From Gemmatimonadota bacterium (lineage in GTDB: Bacteria; Gemmatimonadota; Gemmatimonadetes; Longimicrobiales; Gaopeijiaceae), in NCBI GenBank assembly GCA_016209885.1, contig JACQVF010000064.1:1-44573 (forward strand): a DNA stretch of 44,573 nt. Reading direction: 5' to 3'. Position 1 is the stretch's first letter. Each line of letters begins with the position of its first letter. Made by a program: the position numbers and the translations under genes. Below the pieces are notes generated by a model that saw only the letters and a program-made list of their open reading frames with translations, did no database searches and had not been told where the DNA came from. Below are positions 28,280 through 36,289 of the stretch, in pieces.

Positions 28280-28366
28280 CGAGTCACCGAGTCACCGAGT
28301 CACCGAGTCACCGAGTCACCGAGTCACCGAGTCACCGAGTCACCGAGTCACCGAGTCACCGAGTCA
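28273..28366. repeat. 8-bp tandem repeat, 11.75 copies
   Basis: GAGTCACC is repeated perfectly eleven times from 28273, plus six bases to 28366. On the minus strand the unit is GGTGACTC. The stop codon of the GWxTD gene is inside the first unit read and the GTG of the small ORF is inside the last. As 8 is not a multiple of 3, every frame meets TGA within 24 nt, and each unit offers a GTGA start/stop overlap. Confidence 0.95.
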
Positions 28367-30547
28367 GGGCTCCACGATCTCGAACGTACGCGCAGTGGTG
28401 ACCTTCAGGCCGGCGTTCCGATCCAGCACCGCGAGCTCGAGCCCGTAGCGCCCCGCGGGCGCATCGGCGAGCGAGATCGTGAAGTACTCGGGGACAAGGT
28501 CCCGGGCCAGGACGCGGGCTTCCTTCTGGAACCGGAGCCGCACGGCCTGTCCGCCCTCCGGCGTGAACCCCCACTTGTCCGCCAGCTCGCCGAGAATCTG
28601 GCGGACCGGGCCCCTGCGGTAGATCTCCTGCAAGCTGACCACGAGCTCGAGCTCGTACGATGCGTAGGCGTCCGCGTCCGGAACCAGGTTGTAAAGCTCG
28701 AAGTAGAGCCCGATCGGCTCCGACGCGCGGAACGTCATGACGGGCTGGGGCACGATGCGGAAGTCATGCCGTCCCTCCGGCTCCTGGCGCAGCGGCTCGA
28801 GCTCGGTCGCAAGGAGGAGGTCGCTCACGCTCGGTTCCCCGGGCGGGAACGACTTCGCGCCCACGTTTTCGCGGGCTACGGCGGCGGCCCCCGAGAGCGG
28901 CTCGCGCGCTTCCACCGAAACCAGGTATGGCTTCCCGGCGGGGACGCTGGTGCGCCAGCTCCGCAGCGTCTGCTCCTCGCGCAGCGCTCGCAACTCCACG
29001 TCCCGCCTGTCCACAACGCGGGCGATCTCGAGGCCCTGAGCGTTCAGCACGAAGAGGCCCTCGTCGAGGATGGCGGTGCCGACGCGCGCCACGCTTCCAA
29101 TGCTGTCCAGGGGCAGTCGCGCGTGGATCTCCAGGTCCATGGCGCGGTCGGGCCCCCGGAACCGGACGACCTGCATCCGCGCGAGCGCCAGCGACGGCAG
29201 CGAGGGCGCCGTGAAGCGGGTGGGCTGTACGGAGCGGTAGTCCTCGGCGTAGAAACGGAAGTCGTTCGCGAACCGCGCGAGCCGGTAGCCCGGGTTCTGC
29301 CGGAACACGAAGACGGGCCCGGTCTCCGCGTACGCCCACACCGTCGTGATCCTGCCGATGGCCTCGAAGTCGCCGGGATCAGATACGGACGGCGCGAAGG
29401 TGGCCATGCGGGCAGGCGGCCCGTAGCGCACCCAGATGATGCCGCGGTCCGTATCCCATCCGCGCAACTCGTACTCGGGCAGCCCGAAGCGCAGGTCGGC
29501 GTACGCCATGCGCGCCATGTACTCGAGCCAGAACTCGTTCGCGGAGGTGAGAAGGAGAGGGTCGGAAGCCAGCCAGAATCGGCGTCGGTGCGCGACCTGC
29601 ACCTCGGGCGTCCGCGCCTCCAGCTTCTCAGCTTCCGCGCGGGTGAGCAGTCGGCCGACGGACTGGACCTGCTCCCGCTCCCGTGCGGGCATGAGCTCGA
29701 GCCCGTAGCGGAACGAGCCGGCTGCCTCGTCCTCCCTGCCCACGGCGTGAAGTCCGAGTCCCAGGGCGAAGTACGCCTTCGGCTCCGTGCTCGCCGCGCG
29801 GACGAGCTGGCGCGCCAGCGCCAGGTACTCGTCCATCAGCCTATCGTCGTAGTAGTAGGCCAGCAGGTGCGTGGCGCTGCCCCCGTGGGACGGGTCGGCC
29901 GCCAACGCGGCGTGGAGATGCCGTAGCATCTCGTCCCGCTCGCCGGCGCCCTGTCCCTCGATGAAGTTCGAATGGTCCAGCAGCCGCCAGACGTAGCGCG
30001 GGTCGGCGAACGCGAAGTCGGCGTTGAGCTGGCTCAAGCCGATGGGCAGGTTGTGCCGGTAGCGAAAGCGCAGCCACTGGGTCTCCCGCAGCAGCGCGAG
30101 CTGGTAGTGCACCTCCGCCAGCGTGTGGGCGTCGGCGCGGCTCGCCGCATCCAGCGCGCGCTGGAACAGACGGCCCGCGTCCACCCGCACCTGCTGCATC
30201 AGCATGAGCCTGCCGAGCTCCAGCAAATACAGGGGGTTATCGGGGTCCCAGCGCAGCGCCTCCTCGAACGCCTGCCGCGCCTCGAGGCGGTCCGCGTACT
30301 CCGTCGCCTTGGCGCTCGCCTGCCGGGCATGGAGTAGCCCTCGCCGGAAGTGCGCCTCGGCGAGCCGCGGGTCGAGCCTCACCGCGCGGTCGAGATACGT
30401 GAGGGCGGCGGCGGTGTCCCCGGCGGCGGCCTGCTCCAGACCCCGGCGCAACTCCTCGCGTGCCTCGTCCGACTGCCCGCACGCCGGCGTCGCACGCGCC
30501 AGCAGCACCAGTACGGTGGTCCCGAGGATCGAGGCGAATCCACGCAT
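28364..30547 (-). CDS. GWxTD-domain protein with TPR repeats
   Basis: A 727-residue exported protein. A signal peptide (GFASILGTTVLVLLARATPACG) precedes TPR-like helices at residues ~27-300 (DTAAALTYLDRAVRLDP is typical). The GWxTD domain follows, with GWDTD at 363-367 in LRGWDTDRGIIWVRYGPP. The C-terminal half is beta-rich (RARLPLDS-type strands, SYELELVVSL) and may be a macroglobulin-like or Ig-like fold. GWxTD proteins are common in Gemmatimonadota and Acidobacteriota and lack a known function. The ATG at 30547 fits the signal peptide. Confidence 0.88.
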   Translation of the reverse strand: MRGFASILGTTVLVLLARATPACGQSDEAREELRRGLEQAAAGDTAAALTYLDRAVRLDPRLAEAHFRRGLLHARQASAKATEYADRLEARQAFEEALRWDPDNPLYLLELGRLMLMQQVRVDAGRLFQRALDAASRADAHTLAEVHYQLALLRETQWLRFRYRHNLPIGLSQLNADFAFADPRYVWRLLDHSNFIEGQGAGERDEMLRHLHAALAADPSHGGSATHLLAYYYDDRLMDEYLALARQLVRAASTEPKAYFALGLGLHAVGREDEAAGSFRYGLELMPAREREQVQSVGRLLTRAEAEKLEARTPEVQVAHRRRFWLASDPLLLTSANEFWLEYMARMAYADLRFGLPEYELRGWDTDRGIIWVRYGPPARMATFAPSVSDPGDFEAIGRITTVWAYAETGPVFVFRQNPGYRLARFANDFRFYAEDYRSVQPTRFTAPSLPSLALARMQVVRFRGPDRAMDLEIHARLPLDSIGSVARVGTAILDEGLFVLNAQGLEIARVVDRRDVELRALREEQTLRSWRTSVPAGKPYLVSVEAREPLSGAAAVARENVGAKSFPPGEPSVSDLLLATELEPLRQEPEGRHDFRIVPQPVMTFRASEPIGLYFELYNLVPDADAYASYELELVVSLQEIYRRGPVRQILGELADKWGFTPEGGQAVRLRFQKEARVLARDLVPEYFTISLADAPAGRYGLELAVLDRNAGLKVTTARTFEIVEP

Positions 30548-30703
30548 GGTCGTGGCCGGATGCTGCGCACCGCGCGCCCCAACTCCGGGGTGAGCCCTGC
30601 CCCCGGCGCTTCAGCCAAGCCTCGCGAGCGCCGGGAATCAGCGGCGCACCACGCGAGGGCTCCGAACGACTACAGGACGGTGGGCGCAGCGCGCGTTAGT
30701 GAG

Positions 30704-30709
30704 AATATA
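30704..30709 (-). promoter_or_regulatory. -10-like box before the GWxTD gene
   Basis: TATATT on the minus strand in an otherwise GC-rich 232-bp gap, 157 nt upstream of the GWxTD start. The -35 at 17 nt (GAACCC) is poor. Confidence 0.35.
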
Positions 30710-30779
30710 CGCTCCGGCCGCGCGATGGGTTCACCCGGCGAGCCTCGCCGGGTTCCGGCAGGAAGTGCGGTCCGGAGCG

Positions 30780-31520
30780 CTAGCGCCGTCGCGCCGGCCA
30801 CACGTTATTCTCGCGGTTCACGTCCGGGAAGTGGCCCTCCGGGTCCAGCTCGACCTGCACGACGCGGCCGGGTACGTCCGAACGGAACGTGTATTCGTGC
30901 AGACCCCTCCACGCGTCCGCGTCCACGCGAGCCCGCAAAGCCCCGCCGCCCACCAGCGTCAACTTGAGGTCGATGAGCATGGGGATCTCGCCCGCGTCGG
31001 AAACCACCACCGTGACGCGATAGCCGCTACCGGCCGGCTCCTGTGCCACCGTGCTCACTGCCTGGTCGAGCACGCGGGTCGTATAGAACCATGGGTACCA
31101 GAACCAGTCCAGGTCCCGGCCGGCCACGTTCTCGATTGTCTGAAAGAAATCGTGCGGCATGGGGTGGCGGTTGAGCCACCTGCGCAGGTACTCCCGCATC
31201 GCCCGGTCGAAGACCTCGGGCCCCAGCGTGTGCCTGAGCGCCGTAAGCACCGCGGACGGCTTGCTGTACGAGGCGACGTCGCGGTTGCCGAATCGCCCGT
31301 AAAGATCCGCGTGGCGCATCATCTCGGTCTCGTTCTCGCTGCCGGCAATGGCGAGGTAGCGGCGCGTCTCGGCGGCCTGGGGCCGCTCCTCCGGAAAGAG
31401 CCGGGCCACGGCGAGGCTTTCGATGAAAGTCGTGAGCCCCTCGTCCATCCAGGCGTACACGGTCTCGTTCGACCCCACCATCATCGGGAACCACATGTGC
31501 CCGATCTCATGGGTGATCAC
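30780..31520 (-). pseudogene. 5'-truncated M1 aminopeptidase
   Basis: A 246-residue frame equal to the C-terminal part of a gluzincin M1 aminopeptidase. It begins at the zinc motif [10 protein letters not shown] (HExxH), with the third ligand Glu in [14 protein letters not shown], then [13 protein letters not shown] and a normal C-terminus. The usual ~350 N-terminal residues, including the GxMEN substrate motif, are absent. An in-frame TGA lies 9 nt upstream of the GTG at 31520, three residues before HEIGH. No rest of the gene is found upstream, so this is a deletion scar or an assembly join. It is very unlikely to be active. Confidence 0.75.
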
Positions 31521-31635
31521 GCCTCAACTTGCGCGGGGCTGCGGGCATCCGCAACTTTTCCTGAGACTTCATATCCATGCGCGTCCGTACTCGCGGTCGC
31601 GGGGAGCAATGACCCGTCGCAGAATCCAGGAACCC

Positions 31636-32457
31636 ATGGCTGACACCATCGACAACGTGGCCCGAGGCGTGCGCCCGGGCCTGCCGAAACGCCCGGCGCT
31701 GGAGGGTGACGCGTGGGCGAGCGTCCGCGCCGAACAGGAGAAGACGCTCGTCCGCGAGCTCGTACGCTTCTCGTTCCACAAGGTCGACCCCGCCTGGCGG
31801 CGGCTGCCCACCGGCGAGCGGCACGAACACAAGGAGGAGTTCGCGGGCATCGTGCAGCGGTGGGGTCAGAAGATGATGCTCTACTCCTACTCGCTCGTCG
31901 GCTCCCGCGGCGACTGCGACTTCATGCTCTGGCAGGCCACGCGCGACTTCGAACACCTTCATGGGCTCGCTGCGGACGTCAACGGCTCGGCGCTCGGCGC
32001 CTACCTCACGATGCCCCACGCCTACCTCGCCATGACGCGGCAGTCCATCTATCTGAACCGCTACGAGGCAGAGTATCTGCGCAAGTACGCGGGAAAGGAG
32101 AACATCGAGCGCGCACGCATCGCCATCAATCCGCAGGGATCCAGGTACCTCTTCGTTTACCCCTTCGTGAAGACGCGCGCGTGGTACGAGCTGGCCCACG
32201 AGGAGCGGCAGCGCATGATGGACGAGCACATCCGCGTGGGCCACGAGTGGCCGGACGTGAAGCTGAACACGACGTACAGCTACGGGATCGACGACCAGGA
32301 GTTCGTGGTCGCCTTCGAGGCCGATTATGTGGGACGCTTCCTCGACCTGCTCATGGCGCTGCGGCTGACGGAGGCCTCCCGCTACACGCTCCGCGACACG
32401 CCCGCCTTCACCTGCGTCGCGAAGCCCATCCACGATGCGCTCGATGCCATCGGCTGA
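31636..32457 (+). CDS. hemQ: Coproheme decarboxylase (HemQ/ChdC), chlorite dismutase family
   Basis: A 273-residue haem enzyme. It converts coproheme to haem b by two decarboxylations in the coproporphyrin-dependent pathway. Key residues line up: Tyr175 and Lys179 in YPFVK (the radical Tyr and the Lys of ChdC) and a proximal His at 198 in MMDEHIRVGHEW. The chlorite dismutase distal Arg motif is not seen, which favours ChdC over a true dismutase. ATG at 31636 has AGGA upstream. It lies two genes before ctaB, which uses haem b, giving a small haem cluster. Confidence 0.87.
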   Translation: MADTIDNVARGVRPGLPKRPALEGDAWASVRAEQEKTLVRELVRFSFHKVDPAWRRLPTGERHEHKEEFAGIVQRWGQKMMLYSYSLVGSRGDCDFMLWQATRDFEHLHGLAADVNGSALGAYLTMPHAYLAMTRQSIYLNRYEAEYLRKYAGKENIERARIAINPQGSRYLFVYPFVKTRAWYELAHEERQRMMDEHIRVGHEWPDVKLNTTYSYGIDDQEFVVAFEADYVGRFLDLLMALRLTEASRYTLRDTPAFTCVAKPIHDALDAIG

Positions 32458-32498
32458 CGGAGCGCCCCGTCGGCACTGAGGAAAGCGACCCCTTCTCC

Positions 32499-33290
32499 GT
32501 GGACCTGGGACTCGCCGGCCGTGCCGCCCTGGTGACGGGTGCCTCCACCGGACTGGGCCGCGCCATCGCGCTCGCCCTGGCGCGGGAGGGGGCGGGCGTG
32601 GTCATCAACGCGCGCACCGCGTCTCGGTTGCAGGATGCGGCGGCTGCGATTGCGGGTGAGACCCGCGGCGTGGTCCATCCGCTGGCGGGCGACGTGCGCG
32701 ACGGCGCGTTCGTCGAGCGGCTCGTGCGCGAGACCGTGGAGCGGCTCGGACGCCTGGACATCCTGGTGGCGAACGCGGGGGGGCCGCCGGCGACCCGGTT
32801 CCTGGAGACGAGGATCGCGCACTACCGGGACGCACTCGAGCTGAACCTCCTCGCCACCGTCCAGCTCACCCACGCGGCGGTGCCTCACATGCTGGAACGG
32901 CGGTGGGGCCGCGTGATCGCGCTCACGTCCCTCACCGTGAAGCAGCCGCTTCCAGGCCTCCTGCTCTCCAACGTCGCGCGTCCCGGCGTGATCGGATTCA
33001 TCAAGACGATCGCCCGCGAGCTCGCGCCCCAGAACGTCTTGTGTAACGCCATCGCGCCCGGCTACATCCGCACGCACCGCGTCCAGGAGCTGTTCCAGGG
33101 TCAGGCAGAGCGCCGCGGCCTGGACGTGGCGCAGCTCGAGGAGGAGCTGGTACGCGAGATCCCCATGGGCCGGATCGGCCGGCCCGAAGAGCTGGCCGAT
33201 GTGGTCACGTTCCTCGCCAGCGAGCGCGCAAGCTACGTGACCGGCTGCACCATCCAGGTTGACGGCGGGTACATCCGCGGGCTGCTTTAG
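32499..33290 (+). CDS. Short-chain dehydrogenase/reductase with altered active site
   Basis: A 263-residue SDR. The cofactor motif is VTGASTGLG, followed by LAGDVRD, VANAGGPP and the C-terminal TGCTIQVDGGYIRG. In place of the catalytic Tyr-x3-Lys the aligned segment reads SNVAR (LLLSNVARPGVIGF), so both Tyr and Lys are replaced. Members of a 3-oxoacyl-ACP-reductase-like subgroup share this. It may be a non-catalytic or non-canonical enzyme. GTG at 32499 is the likely start; no strong ribosome binding site is visible. It follows hemQ by 41 nt. Confidence 0.85.
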   Translation: MDLGLAGRAALVTGASTGLGRAIALALAREGAGVVINARTASRLQDAAAAIAGETRGVVHPLAGDVRDGAFVERLVRETVERLGRLDILVANAGGPPATRFLETRIAHYRDALELNLLATVQLTHAAVPHMLERRWGRVIALTSLTVKQPLPGLLLSNVARPGVIGFIKTIARELAPQNVLCNAIAPGYIRTHRVQELFQGQAERRGLDVAQLEEELVREIPMGRIGRPEELADVVTFLASERASYVTGCTIQVDGGYIRGLL

Positions 33291-33308
33291 CAGGTCGCGG
33301 CTAGAAGC

Positions 33309-33410
33309 CTGATCGGAAACCGCGTTCAGGCCCGTTTGCTCGATTCGTAAGTTGTTGCGCGACAAGATCGCAACACGCAGACCAAATCACGAAAGCGGGT
33401 TTCCGATCAG
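33309..33410. repeat. Inverted-repeat element between SDR and ctaB
   Basis: Thirteen perfect bases, CTGATCGGAAACC at 33309-33321, return inverted at 33398-33410, bounding 102 bp. Inside, TGTTGCG and CGCAACA form a second 7-bp inverted repeat around a 9-nt loop. The DNA is less GC-rich than its neighbours. It could be a small palindromic repeat element or a structured leader for ctaB. Confidence 0.55.
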
Positions 33411-33450
33411 CTTCCTACGCGAAGAACAGGGGACAGGGACACACGAGCCG

Positions 33451-34398
33451 ATGGCCATCCGGACGCTGCGGATACACCGCGCCCCTATGACTCTCGGCGA
33501 TGCGGCCGCCCCTGCCGCGCGCCGCGCGGCAGGGCTCGCGGCGCGCGCTCGCGCGTTCTCCGAGCTCACGAAGCCGGGGATCACCGCGTTCGTCGTCGTG
33601 GTCGCCGGCGCCAGCTTCCAGGCCGCCTCGCCCGCGGGCACGCTCCTGCTGCCGCTCCTCCACGCGCTCTTCGGCACGGCGCTCTGCACTGGCGGCGCAC
33701 TCGCCCTCAACCAGTATGCGGAGCGGGACGTGGACGCGATCATGGAGCGCACGCGCGCGCGCCCGCTCCCTTCCGGCCGACTGACGGCGAAAGAGGCCCT
33801 CCTCTTCGGCGCACTCCTCGTCCTCGGGGGGATCGCCTACCTCACGGCGACGGTCGGCGCGCTTCCCGCCGCCGTCGGCGCCGCCTCCGCCGTGCTCTAT
33901 ATCTTCGTGTATACGCCGCTCAAACGGCGGAGCGCGGTCTCCACGCTGGTGGGCGCGGTCCCCGGCTCGCTCCCCACGCTCATCGGCTGGGGCGCGGCAT
34001 CGGGCAGCCTGGACCCCGGCGCCTGGGTACTCTTCGCCATCCTCTACCTCTGGCAACTGCCCCACGTGCTCGCGATCTCGTGGCTCCTGCGCGACGACTA
34101 CCGGCGCGCAGGGTTCCACATGGTGCCCGTCCTCGACCGCGACGGCGTACGAACCGGACCACACGTGGTCCTCTACGCTGCGGCGCTCCTGCCCGTGAGC
34201 CTGCTCCCCGCCCTGCTGGGGCTCGCGGGCCCCCTTTATTTCTTCGGAGCCCTTACCCTCGGACTCCTGCTCCTCGCCGCCGGCGCGCCGGCCGCCCGCC
34301 GCATGACCGATGCCCTCGCCCGCCGCGTGTTTTTCGGGTCGCTCATCTATCTGCCCGCTCTGCTCACGCTCCTGGCCCTGAGCACGCTGAAGCGCTAG
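33451..34398 (+). CDS. ctaB: Protohaem IX farnesyltransferase (haem O synthase)
   Basis: A 315-residue UbiA-superfamily prenyltransferase with about nine membrane helices. It attaches a farnesyl group to haem b to make haem O for terminal oxidases. The first Asp motif is NQYAERDVDAIMERTRARPL and the second region is YLWQLPHVLAISW with LRDDYRRAG. ATG at 33451 is used; ATG at 33487 is a possible shorter start. Its TAG stop shares two bases with the target site of the inverted-repeat element that follows. Confidence 0.93.
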   Translation: MAIRTLRIHRAPMTLGDAAAPAARRAAGLAARARAFSELTKPGITAFVVVVAGASFQAASPAGTLLLPLLHALFGTALCTGGALALNQYAERDVDAIMERTRARPLPSGRLTAKEALLFGALLVLGGIAYLTATVGALPAAVGAASAVLYIFVYTPLKRRSAVSTLVGAVPGSLPTLIGWGAASGSLDPGAWVLFAILYLWQLPHVLAISWLLRDDYRRAGFHMVPVLDRDGVRTGPHVVLYAAALLPVSLLPALLGLAGPLYFFGALTLGLLLLAAGAPAARRMTDALARRVFFGSLIYLPALLTLLALSTLKR

Positions 34399-34561
34399 TG
34401 GTCGAGTTCATAAATACGCCGACGTATCGAGGACGCCGAGCCGCCCCGCTGGCAAGGCGCGCGACTGAGGCGTAGCCGTTGTGCTACGCCGCAGGGAGCG
34501 CAACGCAGCCAGCGAGAATGGATCGGCAGCCGAATGCCGGCGTATTTATGAATTCGACCAC
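34398..34561. mobile_element. 164-bp MITE-like element with 24-bp terminal inverted repeats, TA-flanked
   Basis: GTGGTCGAGTTCATAAATAC... at 34398-34421 and its inverse at 34538-34561 match in 23 of 24 bases. Both ends are flanked by TA (34396-34397 and 34562-34563), the duplication left by IS630/Tc1-mariner transposases. The core has a GGCGTAGC/GCTACGCC hairpin (34469-34490) nested in GCTGGC/GCCAGC, so the whole element can fold into one long hairpin. No transposase gene is present, so it is non-autonomous. Family assignment rests only on TA and TIR length. Confidence 0.8.
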
Positions 34562-34683
34562 TAGCGCTCCCGACCGGAGTACGGTTGCATTCGACCGCCG
34601 CTGCCTTGCGACGGTCTCGGTGCCTCACCGTTTTCCCGACCGGGAGCCCTGACAGGTCGCTGGCCTGCGCGAGCCGACGGCAC

Positions 34684-34710
34684 GGGCGAACAAAAGGAAG
34701 GGGTTCGCCC
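34684..34710. other. 8-bp perfect hairpin before the peptidase promoter
   Basis: GGGCGAAC (34684-34691) and GTTCGCCC (34703-34710) form a perfect 8-bp stem with an 11-nt loop. It lacks a T-tract, so it is not a typical intrinsic terminator. It may end ctaB-side transcripts or bind a regulator. Confidence 0.35.
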
Positions 34711-34732
34711 CCGTTCACCCCCCCGATGATCC

Positions 34733-34761
34733 TTGCCACGTACGCGATCGCGGGCTAAACT
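34733..34761 (+). promoter_or_regulatory. Sigma70-type promoter for the P1 peptidase
   Basis: TTGCCA (34733-34738) and TAAACT (34756-34761) are separated by 17 nt. Transcription would start near 34768, either 4 nt before an ATG at 34772 or about 130 nt before the GTG at 34901. Confidence 0.5.
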
Positions 34762-34900
34762 ATACGCGTTTATGGGATGGCGTGCGGCGACGAGCCCGTT
34801 CGCGTCGGGGATGGGGTCAGGTGGCGGCGGGAAGCTGCGATCGGCCGGGACGCACGGGAGACAGGTGCCGGGCCATGCGCCTCGGCGCTTTTTTGTCCCC

Positions 34901-36130
34901 GTGAGCCCGCGGGGCTGCAGGTGCATCCGCACGGCGCTGCGGTCGCTCCTCCTCGCCAGCTTTCTTCCCTGCGGGCTCATGAGCCAGCCAGCAGCGTCGC
35001 GACCGCGGGCGCGGGACCTGGGGATCGTGGTGGGCGTGTTTCCGCCGGGCAAGCACAACGCCATCACGGACGTGGCGGGCGTGCGCGTCGGTCACGCCAC
35101 GGTGATCGAGGGGGACTCCGTGCGCACGGGCGTGACGGCCATCGTGCCGCACGGCGGCAACGTCTTCCTCGAGCGAGTGCCCGCTGCGATCTACGTCGGC
35201 AACGGCTTCGGCAAGCTCCTGGGCGTGACGCAGGTGCGCGAGCTGGGCGAGCTGGAGACGCCGATCCTGCTCACCTGTACGCTCTGCGTGTGGAAGGCGG
35301 CGAGCGCCATGGTCGAGTACCTGCTCGCGCAACCGGGGATGGAAGAGGTCCCCTCCATCAACCCGGTGGTCGGCGAGACGAACGACGGTGGCTTGAGCGA
35401 CATCCGCAGCCAGCCGATCCGAAGGGAGCAGGTGCGTGCGGCGCTCGAGGGAGCGCACAGCGGCCCGGTGGAGGAAGGCTCCGTGGGAGCGGGCACGGGG
35501 ACGCGCGCCTTCGGATGGAAGGGAGGGATCGGCACCAGTTCGCGGCGACTGCCCGCGGCGCTCGGCGGCTATGTGGCGGGCGTGCTCGTGCAATCGAACT
35601 TCGGCGGAATCCTCACGATCAACGGGGCGCCCGTGGGGCGCGAGCTTGGCCGTTTCGCGTTCCAGGAGTCCGCGGACGGACGCCGAAGCCAGCAGGACGA
35701 CGGCCAGGGATCCATCATGATGGTCGTGGCCACGGACGCGCCCCTCTCGCCCGGCAACCTGGAGCGGCTGGCGAAGCGGGCGATCCTGGGGCTCGCGCGC
35801 ACGGGCTCCTTCGCGGGGAACGGGTCGGGCGACTATGTGATCGCGTTCTCCACCGCCGGCTCCGTGCGACGTGGTCCTTCGGGCTTCGCGGACCGCCCCG
35901 CCGAGAAGCCGCGGTCCATCGAGGATGTTTTGAACGACGCCATCTCACCGCTCTTCGAGGCGGTGGTGGAGGCAACGGAGGAAGCGATCTACAACTCGCT
36001 GTTCAGGGCGACGACGGTGACGGGATACCAGGGTCGGATGGCGGAGGCGCTGCCGGTTGCGGAGACTCTGGAGATCCTGCGCAGGTACAACGCACTGGGC
36101 TGGGACCGGCTGCCGCCGCACCGGCGCTGA
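34901..36130 (+). CDS. DmpA-type P1 peptidase, exported
   Basis: A 409-residue self-processing aminopeptidase (Ntn-like, MEROPS S58/P1). It opens the mature domain with RARDLGIVVGVFPPGKHNAITDV (seen in part), has GETNDGGLSDIR, and the predicted cleavage Gly270-Ser271 in DGQGSIMMVVATDAP, where Ser271 is the nucleophile. GNGSGDYVIAF is a further family block. A hydrophobic stretch (ALRSLLLASFLPCGL) before the domain is a signal peptide. GTG at 34901 is preferred because it gives a normal signal peptide; an almost leaderless ATG at 34772 would add 43 low-complexity residues. It releases N-terminal D- or L-residues or beta-peptides, depending on family member. Confidence 0.87.
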   Translation: MSPRGCRCIRTALRSLLLASFLPCGLMSQPAASRPRARDLGIVVGVFPPGKHNAITDVAGVRVGHATVIEGDSVRTGVTAIVPHGGNVFLERVPAAIYVGNGFGKLLGVTQVRELGELETPILLTCTLCVWKAASAMVEYLLAQPGMEEVPSINPVVGETNDGGLSDIRSQPIRREQVRAALEGAHSGPVEEGSVGAGTGTRAFGWKGGIGTSSRRLPAALGGYVAGVLVQSNFGGILTINGAPVGRELGRFAFQESADGRRSQQDDGQGSIMMVVATDAPLSPGNLERLAKRAILGLARTGSFAGNGSGDYVIAFSTAGSVRRGPSGFADRPAEKPRSIEDVLNDAISPLFEAVVEATEEAIYNSLFRATTVTGYQGRMAEALPVAETLEILRRYNALGWDRLPPHRR

Positions 36131-36289
36131 CTCACGGCGCCGGGGCGCGCACCTCCGTCGTTCCGCGTCTCCTCCCGACACGCTGGGTCGCGTAGACGGT
36201 TCCTGGCGACGCGGCGACCAGGGAAGGGGCCGGGCGGCGCGGCAGTTCCCGGAGCGCCCACAATTGCCCACGCTAAGGGAGGGGGGGAT

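Noticed and set aside
28273..28366. CRISPR-like array
   Set aside because: The units are 8 bp, contiguous and without spacers, and no cas genes are nearby.
34877..34894. Terminator or attenuator (GCGC-CTCG-GCGC followed by six T) in the P1 peptidase leader
   Set aside because: The stem is only 4 bp and could not be extended, too weak to call, although its place between promoter and the GTG start is suggestive.
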